A DNA stretch of 49,585 nt from Verrucomicrobiaceae bacterium UBA2429. Its GTDB lineage: Bacteria; Verrucomicrobiota; Verrucomicrobiia; Verrucomicrobiales; Verrucomicrobiaceae. Positions 27,380-37,569 of the stretch are shown here, piece by piece; the stretch's first letter is position 1; every line of letters starts with the position of its first letter. The position numbers were made by a program, and so were the translations under genes. The stretch covers positions 1 through 49,585 of the forward strand of contig DDQZ01000111.1 in NCBI GenBank assembly GCA_002343505.1, in the 5' to 3' direction. A model generated the notes under the pieces. The model had not been told where the DNA came from, did not search any database, and saw only the letters and a list, made by a program, of their open reading frames with translations.

Positions 27380-28807
27380 ATGATCACCTCCTTCTCTCCG
27401 AACCGCCGCCAGTTCCTCGGCCAGGCAAGCTGTGCTGCCGTGAGCTCCATCCCGGTGCTGAACACGCTGCTGAATCTCGCCGTGGCGGAAAAGGTTTCCG
27501 CGGTCACGGCGCCGGCCGATGGCGAATACCGCGCGCTGGTCTGCATCTTCCTCTCCGGTGGGAATGACAGCTACAACATGCTCGTGCCGCGCGAGGCTTC
27601 GGCCTATTCAGCATACCAAACAAGCCGGTCGAATCTGGCGCTGGCTCCAGGGCAGTTGATTGACATTCATCCGGTCGGTCTTCCGAACTTCGCGGTGCAT
27701 TCGGCAATGCCTGAGGTGGCGGCTTTGTTTGAGGCGGGCAATGCCGCCTTTGTCGCCAACGTCGGTACGCTGATCGAACCGGTGCAAAACCGCGCGCAGG
27801 TCACGGCGATGAGCAAGCTGCTGCCGCTCGGCCTGTATTCGCATTCCGACCAGATCGAGCAATGGCAGACCAGCATGCCGCACCAGCGCAGCGGCATCGG
27901 CTGGGCCGGGCGAGTGGCGGACATCCTGCAGGACCTCAATTCCAACCAGGCCGTGCCGATGAACATCTCCCTCGACGGAAGCAACGTCTGGCAGACAGGC
28001 GACCGCGTGGCAGAGTACTCGATCACCCCAAACGGCGCGGTGGCTTTGTCGAACTACAAGTTCGGCTGGCAGCAGTATGACACGGTGTCACAGGCATTCA
28101 GCCAGGGCGTGGACAGCCAGCTCGCGCAGCAGTACAGCAACGTGCTCATGCAGACCTTCAACGCGCGCAAGAAGTCGGCTCTCGACGCCTACAACAGCTT
28201 CGCCACTGCCAGCGCGCCCGCCCTGCCCGGCGGCGTGTCTTTTCCCTCCAGCTACCTCGGCTCGCGCCTGCAAATGGTGGCGCGCGCCATCCAGGGGCGG
28301 AACGCGCTCGGCGCCACGCGGCAGACTTTCTTTTTGAACTGGGGTGGCTGGGATCATCACAGCGGCGTGCTCGGCTACCAGGCTGCGATGCTGCCGCAGG
28401 TCAGCGCGGCGATTGGCGCGTTTTACCAGGCGCTGGTGGCGATGGGTGTGCAAAACCAGGTCACCCTCTTCACCGCCTCCGACTTCGGCCGCACGCTCAC
28501 CAGCAACGGCCAGGGCAGCGACCACGCCTGGGGCGGCAACCAGCTCGTGGTCGGCGGCTCGGTCATCGGCCAGCGCATCTACGGGCAGTATCCCAGCCTC
28601 TCCGTGAACCCCTCGTCCGGTCCCGAGGTGAACCCGCTCGACACCGGCCTTGGCCGCATGATCCCGACAACAAGCTGTGACGAATTCTTCGCCGAACTCG
28701 CACTCTGGCTCGGAGTCGCCCCCGGTGATCTGCCGGTGATCCTGCCGAACATCGAGAACTTTTACACACCCGGCGGCGGCGCGGCACCCATCGGGTTCAT
28801 GGCATGA
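27380..28807 (+). CDS. DUF1501 protein, Tat-exported
   Basis: The 475-aa product carries a twin-arginine signal, NRRQFLGQASCAAVSS (8-23), and the DUF1501 hallmark LVCIFLSGGNDSYNMLVP (about 53-70). GWDHHSGV and TASDFGRTL, typical of this sulfatase/alkaline-phosphatase-like fold, lie in the second half. DUF1501 proteins are predicted to be exported folded; no substrate is known. Normally the gene directly follows a DUF1800 gene. Here the DUF1800 gene ends at 26720, with a toxin-antitoxin module in between. The stop lies 6 bp from the convergent aspS stop. Confidence 0.87.
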   Translation: MITSFSPNRRQFLGQASCAAVSSIPVLNTLLNLAVAEKVSAVTAPADGEYRALVCIFLSGGNDSYNMLVPREASAYSAYQTSRSNLALAPGQLIDIHPVGLPNFAVHSAMPEVAALFEAGNAAFVANVGTLIEPVQNRAQVTAMSKLLPLGLYSHSDQIEQWQTSMPHQRSGIGWAGRVADILQDLNSNQAVPMNISLDGSNVWQTGDRVAEYSITPNGAVALSNYKFGWQQYDTVSQAFSQGVDSQLAQQYSNVLMQTFNARKKSALDAYNSFATASAPALPGGVSFPSSYLGSRLQMVARAIQGRNALGATRQTFFLNWGGWDHHSGVLGYQAAMLPQVSAAIGAFYQALVAMGVQNQVTLFTASDFGRTLTSNGQGSDHAWGGNQLVVGGSVIGQRIYGQYPSLSVNPSSGPEVNPLDTGLGRMIPTTSCDEFFAELALWLGVAPGDLPVILPNIENFYTPGGGAAPIGFMA

Positions 28808-28813
28808 CGCGCG

Positions 28814-30640
<1,827 letters not shown>

Positions 30641-30710
30641 GGTGAAAAAGGGGCGGGGAGAATCGGGGAAAACCGCTGGAGTGCAAGGGCGGATGCAACC
30701 CGCGCGCTCC

Positions 30711-33377
30711 TCAAGCCAGCATCACTTCCCGGGCGCCGAGCAGCGCGTAATCACCGGGCGCACAGGTGAGCAGAATGATCTGCAGACCGCGGCGAGCGGC
30801 GAGGTCGAGCATGGCTTGCAGCCTGCGCACTCGCTCGGGATCCGAATAGGCGAAGGCGTCGTCAAACACCACCGGCAGGCAGCCATCGTGGGCCTGAGCC
30901 AGGATTTCTGCCATCGCCAGCCGGAAGGCGGCCGCCACCTGCTCCCTGGCGCCGCCGCTGAGCTGGTCGAAACCGATGGCCGCGGCGCTGCCGCGGCCGA
31001 GCGCGAGGCCGGAGAAAGTCGCGCCATCCATCGCGATCAGGATGCCAGCCTCAGGGCCAAAGACACGCTGGAGATAGCCGGTGACGCGCTCCGCCAGCGG
31101 GCGGGTGAGCTGGTCGGAAAGCGCCTGGCGCTCCTGAACATACAACTCGTGCAGGCGGCGGAGCGCGGCGGAGCGCAAAGCCAGAGTCTCTTGCCTGGCA
31201 CGGGCCGCGTGCAGGCGCGACCGGGCGGTTTTCAAAGCGGCCACGGGATCGCTGCCACCATCGGCGCGGAGAGTGGATGCCGCGCCGGCATGGAGTTGCA
31301 GGGCGGAATCGCGCTTTTGATTTTGCTGCTGGATGGAGCGCTGGATGCGCGCGCGGTCGGCCTCCAGATCGGCTGGTGAAAGATCCGCGAGCCGGGTGCG
31401 CAACCCCTCCAGGACAGCCTCCTCCGCCTGTGCTTTTCCAGCTGATTCGGCAAGAGTGGCGGCGCGCGCGGCATCCTCTCCGTGCTGCTCGATGAGATAG
31501 CGCAGGCGGCTTTCCAAATCATCCGCGGCGGCCTCAGCCTGGCGCATCCCGGCGGCGAGATCGGCGGTTTGTTTTTCCAACTGCTGATGCTGGCGCAAAG
31601 CGGCGTCACGCGCGGCGCGGGCCGACTTCTCCACGCCCTCGGCCTGTGCCAGAAGGGCGCGCAGCTCAGAGACCGGCGTGCGGCAATCAGTCATGCCATC
31701 CAGCGCCTTGAGACGGCGCGCCGCCTCGGCCTCCGCGCTGGCAAGCGCCTGCCGCGCATGCTCCAGCTCGCGCGGCAAATGGTCAGCGCCGAGTCCTCGC
31801 AGCCCGGCCTCCTCAGCCTTGATGTCGGCCTGCGTCCGCGCGCGCGAGCGGGCGCACCGCGCGGCCTCCTCCACGGAGGCGACTCCGATCTCGGCGAGCT
31901 TTGCCGACAAGGCCGCGCGCGCGTCGGCCTCAGCGCGCCGCGCCTGCGCCAGACTGATACCGCCTCCAGGGCGCACACGCAGGCGGGTGCCCTGGCCGAC
32001 ACGGATTTCGGCATCCTGCGGAAGGATGCGCTCACTACCCGCGGACAGAGGCTCGCCATCCACGGTGACGGTCTCGGCAGACTCGATGACCTCAACGCCC
32101 GCCGCCATGCCGGCGAGTGTGGCGGCCGCCTTGGCGACGCTTTGCTGGGCGCTTTGCAGTTCGTTCACGGCGTGCTCATCCAGAAATTGCGGCAGGGCGG
32201 CCAGAGTCGAGCGCAAAGCGGCCAGCCTTTCGCGATGCCGCGCGACCCTGGTCTCCCTGTCAGCCAAGTCAGCGCAAGCCTGCTTTTTTTCAGCCACGCC
32301 CTGCCTTGCAAGCGCCAGCTCATGACGCGCGCGAGCCGCGCTCAAAGCGTCCTCCGCCTGGAGATGGGCGGACTCCGCCTCGCCGGCGTGACTTTTTGCC
32401 AGGCGCAAAGCCTCCCCATGCGCGGCGAACCGCTCACGCCCCGGTTGCAATGCCTCGCGATGAAGCGCGATTTGCGCGCGCAGCGCGGCGATGTTTTTCT
32501 CGACGCCGAGCCTGGCCTGATGCTGGCGGACCGCATCCTGCGCGGAGGCTGCCGCGGAGGCCTCATCGCGGCGCAGGGCGGCGATGCGCGCGGCACGCTC
32601 GTCGAGCCTCGCCTGCTCCTCGTGCAGAGTCCTGAGAGCCGCCTCCGCCTCGGCAAGCCGCGCCGCCGCGCCTGCATGGTCCGCAAGCGCGGTGTCCAAG
32701 GTCTCAAGGACCTGCCGCGCCTGCAGTTCGACAGTTTCAGCCTCGCGTAATTCTTGTTCGGCGCGCCCGGCATCCGACTGCGACCTTGGGGTGCCGCCTT
32801 GAGTGAAAGCCTGCTCCATCCATTCGGCAAAACAGGCCGCGAGCCGCGCGTCCACACCGGACTGCATCACGGCCGCGCCTCCCCCGGTCTGGAGATGACG
32901 CATGAGGTTGTCATACTCGCTCCCAGCTTGTGCGACAGGGTTGTCACCGGACCTGCCCTGCATGATCCAGAGATGCGCCCAGGGCTCGTGGATGCGGTTT
33001 GCCTTGACGTGCGGGGCGCCGGTCAGTTCGGCGAGCTTTTCCTCGGCCTCCTCATGGGTCCAGGTCTGGCCGCCGTGGCAGGTCAGGCGCGTGACGCCAT
33101 TGGCGCCCTTGAACTGCTTGATCAAGGTGTGGCGCCTGCCGTGCGCGGTGAACTCGATCTCGACCTCCGGCCTGCCATCATGAAGGACCGACTGCATGGC
33201 CCGGTGCGCTTCTGTATTGCCCTTGGCGTTGAGGAAAAACGCGCGGTGCGCGGCCTCGATGAGCGTGCTCTTCCCGGATTCGTTCGGTCCGCCGACCAGT
33301 GTCAGCGCGTCATCAAACTCGACTCTGCACTCCTTGTGCAGGCGGTAATGACGAACGGTAATGGAGTGCAGGCGCAT
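30711..33377 (-). CDS. SbcC/YhaN-like coiled-coil ATPase without a zinc hook
   Basis: The 888-aa product is an ABC/SMC-type ATPase split by two long coiled-coil arms. Walker A is GGPNESGKST at 29-38. The ABC signature LSGGAREQ is at 806-813 and Walker B LPVVFDD at 834-840. The arms cover about 200-425 and 475-780. SbcC/Rad50 proteins carry a CxxC zinc hook at the apex. Here no CxxC exists anywhere; a short beta-rich module occupies the middle (about 427-473, VTVDGEPLSAGS and IRVGQGTRLRVRPGGG). The partner nuclease gene is 44 bp upstream, so a DNA-end-processing complex is likely, closer to YhaO/YhaN than to SbcCD. The length is somewhat short for the family. Confidence 0.82.
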   Translation of the reverse strand: MRLHSITVRHYRLHKECRVEFDDALTLVGGPNESGKSTLIEAAHRAFFLNAKGNTEAHRAMQSVLHDGRPEVEIEFTAHGRRHTLIKQFKGANGVTRLTCHGGQTWTHEEAEEKLAELTGAPHVKANRIHEPWAHLWIMQGRSGDNPVAQAGSEYDNLMRHLQTGGGAAVMQSGVDARLAACFAEWMEQAFTQGGTPRSQSDAGRAEQELREAETVELQARQVLETLDTALADHAGAAARLAEAEAALRTLHEEQARLDERAARIAALRRDEASAAASAQDAVRQHQARLGVEKNIAALRAQIALHREALQPGRERFAAHGEALRLAKSHAGEAESAHLQAEDALSAARARHELALARQGVAEKKQACADLADRETRVARHRERLAALRSTLAALPQFLDEHAVNELQSAQQSVAKAAATLAGMAAGVEVIESAETVTVDGEPLSAGSERILPQDAEIRVGQGTRLRVRPGGGISLAQARRAEADARAALSAKLAEIGVASVEEAARCARSRARTQADIKAEEAGLRGLGADHLPRELEHARQALASAEAEAARRLKALDGMTDCRTPVSELRALLAQAEGVEKSARAARDAALRQHQQLEKQTADLAAGMRQAEAAADDLESRLRYLIEQHGEDAARAATLAESAGKAQAEEAVLEGLRTRLADLSPADLEADRARIQRSIQQQNQKRDSALQLHAGAASTLRADGGSDPVAALKTARSRLHAARARQETLALRSAALRRLHELYVQERQALSDQLTRPLAERVTGYLQRVFGPEAGILIAMDGATFSGLALGRGSAAAIGFDQLSGGAREQVAAAFRLAMAEILAQAHDGCLPVVFDDAFAYSDPERVRRLQAMLDLAARRGLQIILLTCAPGDYALLGAREVMLA

Positions 33378-33421
33378 GGGACGGAGGATCGAGGATTATG
33401 AAATTCAACGGCATGAGCGAA

Positions 33422-34588
33422 TCAGGACGGCGTGACGGCCATGGCGGCGTGCAGTTCGCGCAGGGCGGCAAGGGCGGTCCCTGAGACGGCGGCATCGGCG
33501 CTTTGGGATTCCTCCAGCAGACGGGCGGCGATGCGCGCGGTGAGCGGGGCGTCCGCGCGGCGTGTGAGCGCCTCGATCTCGGCGGCGGCGGGTGTTAGAC
33601 GGACGTGGTTGTGGAGGCGCAGGCGCAGCAGGCGCGCGCGCCAGGTATCCAGCGCGCTTTCCAATCCCGCCATCGCCTCCATGCCAAGGCTGCCGCGCAG
33701 GGTCAGGCGGACGAGGTCCTCACCGGCGCGGGACTGGGTGAGGGCGGCCAGCTTATCCTCAAGCAACGGCAGGTCGGCGTCGGAGGCGAAATCCATCTCC
33801 ATGTCATGCCAGCGCAAGCGCGCGGTCGGCACGGGGGTGATTTGCGGTTCCACTCCGCGCGCCGCAGTGACGGCGAGCACATGGCCGGGCGCGTTGTTTT
33901 TCGGGAAACGATCGGGCTCCGGGGTGCCCGAATACCACGCGCGCGGGCCGGCCTGCCTCATGCCGTGCCAGTCTCCGAGCGCCAGATAATCCAGCTCCGC
34001 GAGCGGCAGACGGGAGAGGTCGAGCAGGTTCGAGCAACCGCCCTCATCCTCCTCATCGTCGTCCCCTGCGGGGCCGAAATCCTGCACGCTGCCATGCGCC
34101 AGCCCGATGCGCGGCTTGTCCGCGAAGACGGAGAAATCCAGCGCGCGCACCCAGGCGGTGGCGTCCTGCGTGTCATGACGACGTGTCAGCGGGGAGGGCA
34201 GAATGACGCACTCATCGAGCACCAGCGGCTCAGCCTTCAAAAGCACATGCAAGTTGGGCGCCAGCGCCTGTTTTTCCTGGAGGAAAAAAGGCTGTTCCCA
34301 CAATGAATCCGGGCCGCCGTGGTCATGGTTGCCGGGGATGGCATAAACGGGAAGCTGGAGCGCGCCTATGGCCGAGCAGGCGGCGGAGACGGTGGCCTTG
34401 TCGGGCCGGGGAGAGTCAAACAAATCCCCGGCCACGAGAATGAACCTGGCGTCGTGCCGGCGCGCCGCCGCGCCGATGCGCGCGAGCACGGCCACGCGCT
34501 CCTGGCGCACGAGGGCGCGCTTTTCCGCGTCCTCAACGCGAGCGTGCGGCGCGCCGATCTGCCAGTCGGCGGTGTGGAGAAAAGTCAT
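33422..34588 (-). CDS. SbcD/Mre11-like metallophosphoesterase
   Basis: The 388-aa product has the five phosphoesterase motifs of Mre11-type nucleases: HTADWQIG (5-12), GDLFDSP, GNHDHGG, LAHGSVQ and GDWHGMRQ. An acidic insertion (GDDDEEDEGG) sits between the last two. The C-terminal third is a helical capping region. It is expected to bind two metal ions and cut DNA ends with the ATPase encoded 44 bp downstream. A GTG at 34591 directly precedes the ATG at 34588; I use the ATG. Phosphodiesterase activity is well supported, and the DNA substrate is inferred from the partner. Confidence 0.87.
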   Translation of the reverse strand: MTFLHTADWQIGAPHARVEDAEKRALVRQERVAVLARIGAAARRHDARFILVAGDLFDSPRPDKATVSAACSAIGALQLPVYAIPGNHDHGGPDSLWEQPFFLQEKQALAPNLHVLLKAEPLVLDECVILPSPLTRRHDTQDATAWVRALDFSVFADKPRIGLAHGSVQDFGPAGDDDEEDEGGCSNLLDLSRLPLAELDYLALGDWHGMRQAGPRAWYSGTPEPDRFPKNNAPGHVLAVTAARGVEPQITPVPTARLRWHDMEMDFASDADLPLLEDKLAALTQSRAGEDLVRLTLRGSLGMEAMAGLESALDTWRARLLRLRLHNHVRLTPAAAEIEALTRRADAPLTARIAARLLEESQSADAAVSGTALAALRELHAAMAVTPS

Positions 34589-34611
34589 CACGCATGGAAA
34601 GCGAGAAAATT

Positions 34612-34632
34612 GAAATTCGAAATTCGAAATTC
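34612..34632. repeat. Three tandem GAAATTC heptamers
   Basis: GAAATTC occurs three times head to tail at 34612-34618, 34619-34625 and 34626-34632. Each junction forms a TTCGAA palindrome. The block is AT-rich in a GC-rich region and lies in the 118-bp gap between the divergent nuclease and membrane-protein genes. It could be a binding site, a promoter part, or a simple repeat. Confidence 0.6.
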
Positions 34633-34706
34633 AGACTGCGAACAGCGAACCGCCTCGTTACCACCACGGCTACAGCCGCGTTAGCCTCCTGTCCCACCCA
34701 CCGCCC

Positions 34707-35246
34707 ATGCTGTTCTCCACCGTCCTCACCTGGCTGCTCATCGCAGTGGCCTTCGTCATTGCCCTGCCATCTCTCTGGCTGCTTGGCCAGGCCCTCTGGC
34801 CGCAGGCGATGTGGCGGCGGCGGGTGGCCGCGCAGCGCGGTCTTTGGAAAACATTCCTTCTCGGCCTCATCCCGGTGACAGGCGGCATCGTGCTGGTCTC
34901 GATCCTGGCGAAGCTGCCGCAGATGGGCGCGCTGGCGGCCGTCACAGGCGGAGTCCTGATGGCATGGGGTTTCCTCGGCGCGGGCGGCATCGCGGCACTG
35001 GTCGGCGAGCGACTCTGGGGCGGGGCCGCCCCCTGGCGGCAGATGATGCGCGGCGGCTTCGTCGTCATAGGCTGCGCCTTGCTGCCGGTCGTGGGCTGGG
35101 TGGTGCTGCTGCCGCTGCTGGCGGTGATCGGCTGGGGGATCAACGTGCGGGCCTGGTTTGTCAAAATGCCGCCGCAGCCCGTGGAAGTGGAAACCGCACC
35201 CGCCGCGCCTGCCTCACCGCCAGCCATCCCGGAAGCCGCCGTTTGA
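34707..35246 (+). CDS. Small polytopic membrane protein of unknown function
   Basis: The 179-aa product has an N-terminal hydrophobic helix (about 4-28), two more around 50-65 and 70-95, and a long hydrophobic region at about 115-145. The C-terminus is Pro/Ala/Glu-rich (150-179). No family was recognised. It lies 14 bp before the DUF1800 lipoprotein gene and may be cotranscribed with it. No catalytic or binding motif is visible. Confidence 0.6.
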   Translation: MLFSTVLTWLLIAVAFVIALPSLWLLGQALWPQAMWRRRVAAQRGLWKTFLLGLIPVTGGIVLVSILAKLPQMGALAAVTGGVLMAWGFLGAGGIAALVGERLWGGAAPWRQMMRGGFVVIGCALLPVVGWVVLLPLLAVIGWGINVRAWFVKMPPQPVEVETAPAAPASPPAIPEAAV

Positions 35247-35260
35247 ATTTCACCGCCGTC

Positions 35261-36757
35261 ATGAGCCTCGACCGCCGCGCTCTGCTGAAAACCGCCGCCT
35301 GCGGCGCGGGCGGCGCGTGGCTTTCCGGCTGCGAGCGCGCCGCCACGGAGATCAACCGCCGGTTCTTCGGCGAAGGCGTGCCCGCAAGACTCGATGTGGC
35401 GGACGCGCCGGAGATTGACCCGGATTTTCACCTGCTCTCCCGCGCCGCTTTCGGCCCCTGGCCCGGCGATCTCCAGCGGCTCAAGTCAATGGGGCGCGAG
35501 GCATGGCTGGAGGAGCAACTCAACCCCTCATCCATTTCCGACACCGCCTGCGATCTGCGCGCGGAGCGTTTCGAGTCCCTCTACTTCAGCGCCGGGGACG
35601 CCTACGAGTTCCGCAAACCGGTGCTGCGCGAGGAGATCACCCGCCACAGCCTGCTGCGCGCCATTTACAGCCGAAGGCAGCTCTTCGAGGTGATGGTGGA
35701 GTTCTGGACCGACCATCTCAACATAGACCTGGAAAAGGGCGACTGCGTCTATCTCAAGCCCGAGGACGACCGCGAGGTGGCGCGCAAACACGCGCTGGGG
35801 AATTTCCGCGACCTCATCCGCGCCTCCGCCACCTCCCCGGCCATGCTCGTCTATCTCGACGGCGTCTCGAACAAAGTCCGCAAAGACACCGATGACCGGC
35901 CCAATGAAAACTACGCGCGCGAGCTGCTGGAGCTGCACACACTCGGCGTGCATGGCGGCTACACGCAGCAGGATGTGCTGGAGGCCGCCCGCTGCCTGAG
36001 CGGCTGGACCTTTGACCGCAAACGCTTCCTCGCGCTGGACGCCGGGCGCTCTTTTTTCAAACCCGCATGGCATGACAACGGCGAAAAGCGCTTGCTCGGC
36101 CAGGTCATTCCCGCAGGCGGCGGCGCGGCGGACCTCGACCGGCTCGTGGACATCGTCTGCGCGCATCCCGGCACCGCGCGCTTCATCGCGGAAAAACTCT
36201 GCCGCCGCTTCGTCAGCCTGGAGCCGCCCGGCGCGCTGGTGCAAAGCGTGGCCGCCGAGTTCAGCCGCGCGCGCGGTGACATCCCGTCGCTGCTGCGCGT
36301 CATTTTCCGCTCGCAGGAGTTCATGGACGCGCGCGGACGGCTTTTGAAAAGGCCCTTTAAATTCATGGTGTCCGCCTTGCGCGCGCTGGCTGCGGACACC
36401 CGCGCGGAGAAAGCCATCCTGGAGCCGCTGCAGCGCATGGGACACGGCCTTTTCCAATACCCCACGCCCGACGGCTACCCCGACGACGAACTACCCTGGA
36501 TGGGCACGCTCATGTGGCGGTGGAACTTCGCGCTGGCGCTCGCCGGCGGCAGGCAGCCAGGAGTCCGTGTCGGGCGCGCCCCGCTGGAAAAAGCGCTCAG
36601 CCGGGGGAAAACAAAACCCGCGTTGGAAACCTGGTTCGCTCATTTCACGGGCCGCGCCCCCACATCAGCGGAGCGCACGGCGCTGGAAGTTTTCCCGGGG
36701 GATCTTCCACAGATGGCCGGACTCATCCTCGCCTCACCCGCGTTTCAGCGCTGCTGA
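35261..36757 (+). CDS. DUF1800 protein, Tat-type lipoprotein
   Basis: The 498-aa product begins with a twin-arginine signal (DRRALLKTAACGAGG) ending in the lipobox LSGC, so it should be exported folded and lipidated. The DUF1800 domain follows: FHLLSRAAFGPWPGD (about 56-70), the EFWTDHLNID segment, NENYARELLELHTLGVHGGY, and RPFKFMVSALRAL. It is shorter than the DUF1800 protein at 24105 and lacks the Asp-rich and Calx-beta parts. The ATG at 35261 was chosen for its signal peptide, although the open frame starts far upstream. No DUF1501 partner follows; the next feature is a tRNA gene on the other strand. Confidence 0.87.
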   Translation: MSLDRRALLKTAACGAGGAWLSGCERAATEINRRFFGEGVPARLDVADAPEIDPDFHLLSRAAFGPWPGDLQRLKSMGREAWLEEQLNPSSISDTACDLRAERFESLYFSAGDAYEFRKPVLREEITRHSLLRAIYSRRQLFEVMVEFWTDHLNIDLEKGDCVYLKPEDDREVARKHALGNFRDLIRASATSPAMLVYLDGVSNKVRKDTDDRPNENYARELLELHTLGVHGGYTQQDVLEAARCLSGWTFDRKRFLALDAGRSFFKPAWHDNGEKRLLGQVIPAGGGAADLDRLVDIVCAHPGTARFIAEKLCRRFVSLEPPGALVQSVAAEFSRARGDIPSLLRVIFRSQEFMDARGRLLKRPFKFMVSALRALAADTRAEKAILEPLQRMGHGLFQYPTPDGYPDDELPWMGTLMWRWNFALALAGGRQPGVRVGRAPLEKALSRGKTKPALETWFAHFTGRAPTSAERTALEVFPGDLPQMAGLILASPAFQRC

Positions 36758-36765
36758 AGCAGGCG

Positions 36766-36838
36766 TGCTCCCGACCGGACTCGAACCGATAACCAAGGAA
36801 TTATGAGTTCCCTGCTCTAACCATTGAGCTACAGGAGC
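36766..36838 (-). tRNA. tRNA with CAU anticodon, probably tRNA-Ile2
   Basis: The 73-nt cloverleaf reads on the - strand: acceptor GCTCCTG/CGGGAGC with one G-T pair, D-arm GCTC/GAGC, anticodon stem GGGAA/TTCCT with loop CTCATAA, and T-arm ATCGG/CCGGT around TTCGAGT. The CCA end is not encoded. The anticodon is CAU. Acceptor pairs C4-G69 and C5-G68 are present; in E. coli these are known determinants for TilS, which makes lysidine in tRNA-Ile2. This favours Ile2 (AUA codons) over elongator tRNA-Met. It is not initiator tRNA, because 1-72 is a G-C pair. Confidence 0.9.
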
Positions 36839-36927
36839 GTCTGCGCCGCGCGCGGGATCATGGAGCCGATGCGCCGCCGTGGCAAGTCCGGCTCGACAGG
36901 CCGGATGATTTGTGATGCCATGAGCGC

Positions 36928-37569
36928 ATGAGCGAAAATTCCACACCCCCGCCGCGCCTGCTCCCCGTCATGGGCTTCACCGTCCTCTACATGACCGCCG
37001 CCATCGCCGGCTCCTGGCTCCAGGGCAACCGGGAGTTTGTCTTTTACATCGCCGTCATGATCGTGCTGATCTCCGTGATGATGCTCGTCCACCGCGCGGC
37101 GCGGCTCACCGGCGGCCTGCTGTGGGCGCTGAGCATGTGGGGGCTGCTGCACATGGCGGGCGGGCTGGTGCCGGTGCCGGAAAGCTGGCCCTACAATGGC
37201 GAGCACGCGGTGCTTTACAGCCTCTGGCTCATCCCTGACCTGCTCAAATACGACCACATCGTCCACGCCTACGGCTTCGGCGTCACCACCTGGCTGTGCT
37301 GGCACGCGCTGAGCCGCTCCGTCCGCCGCGCGGACGGCTCCGCGCCGCGCCCCACGGCGGGCCTGCTCACCCTCTGCGCCGCTGGCGGCATGGGCTTCGG
37401 CGCGCTGAACGAAGTCGTGGAGTTCATCGCCGTGCTGACCATCCCCAACACCAATGTCGGCGGCTACGAGAACACCGGCTGGGACCTCGTCTCCAACCTC
37501 GCCGGCTGCGCCATCGCCGCCGTCGTCATCCGCCTCGCGCACCGGGCGGCGGATCAAAAATCGAGGTAA
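36928..37569 (+). CDS. DUF2238 integral membrane protein
   Basis: The 213-aa product has about six hydrophobic helices and the DUF2238 (YjdF-like) motifs LKYDHIVHAYGFG (about 110-122), GALNEVVEF and NTGWDLVSNLAG. The family has no known function. The gene overlaps the tail of the convergent OmpA-like gene by 16 bp (37554-37569). The short gap after the tRNA (36839-36927) holds a small TCCGGC/GCCGGA hairpin at 36887-36905. Confidence 0.8.
   Translation: MSENSTPPPRLLPVMGFTVLYMTAAIAGSWLQGNREFVFYIAVMIVLISVMMLVHRAARLTGGLLWALSMWGLLHMAGGLVPVPESWPYNGEHAVLYSLWLIPDLLKYDHIVHAYGFGVTTWLCWHALSRSVRRADGSAPRPTAGLLTLCAAGGMGFGALNEVVEFIAVLTIPNTNVGGYENTGWDLVSNLAGCAIAAVVIRLAHRAADQKSR

Noticed and set aside
36766..36838. 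Initiator tRNA-Met
   Set aside because: The 1-72 position is a G-C pair and the anticodon stem lacks the three consecutive G-C pairs of initiator tRNA.
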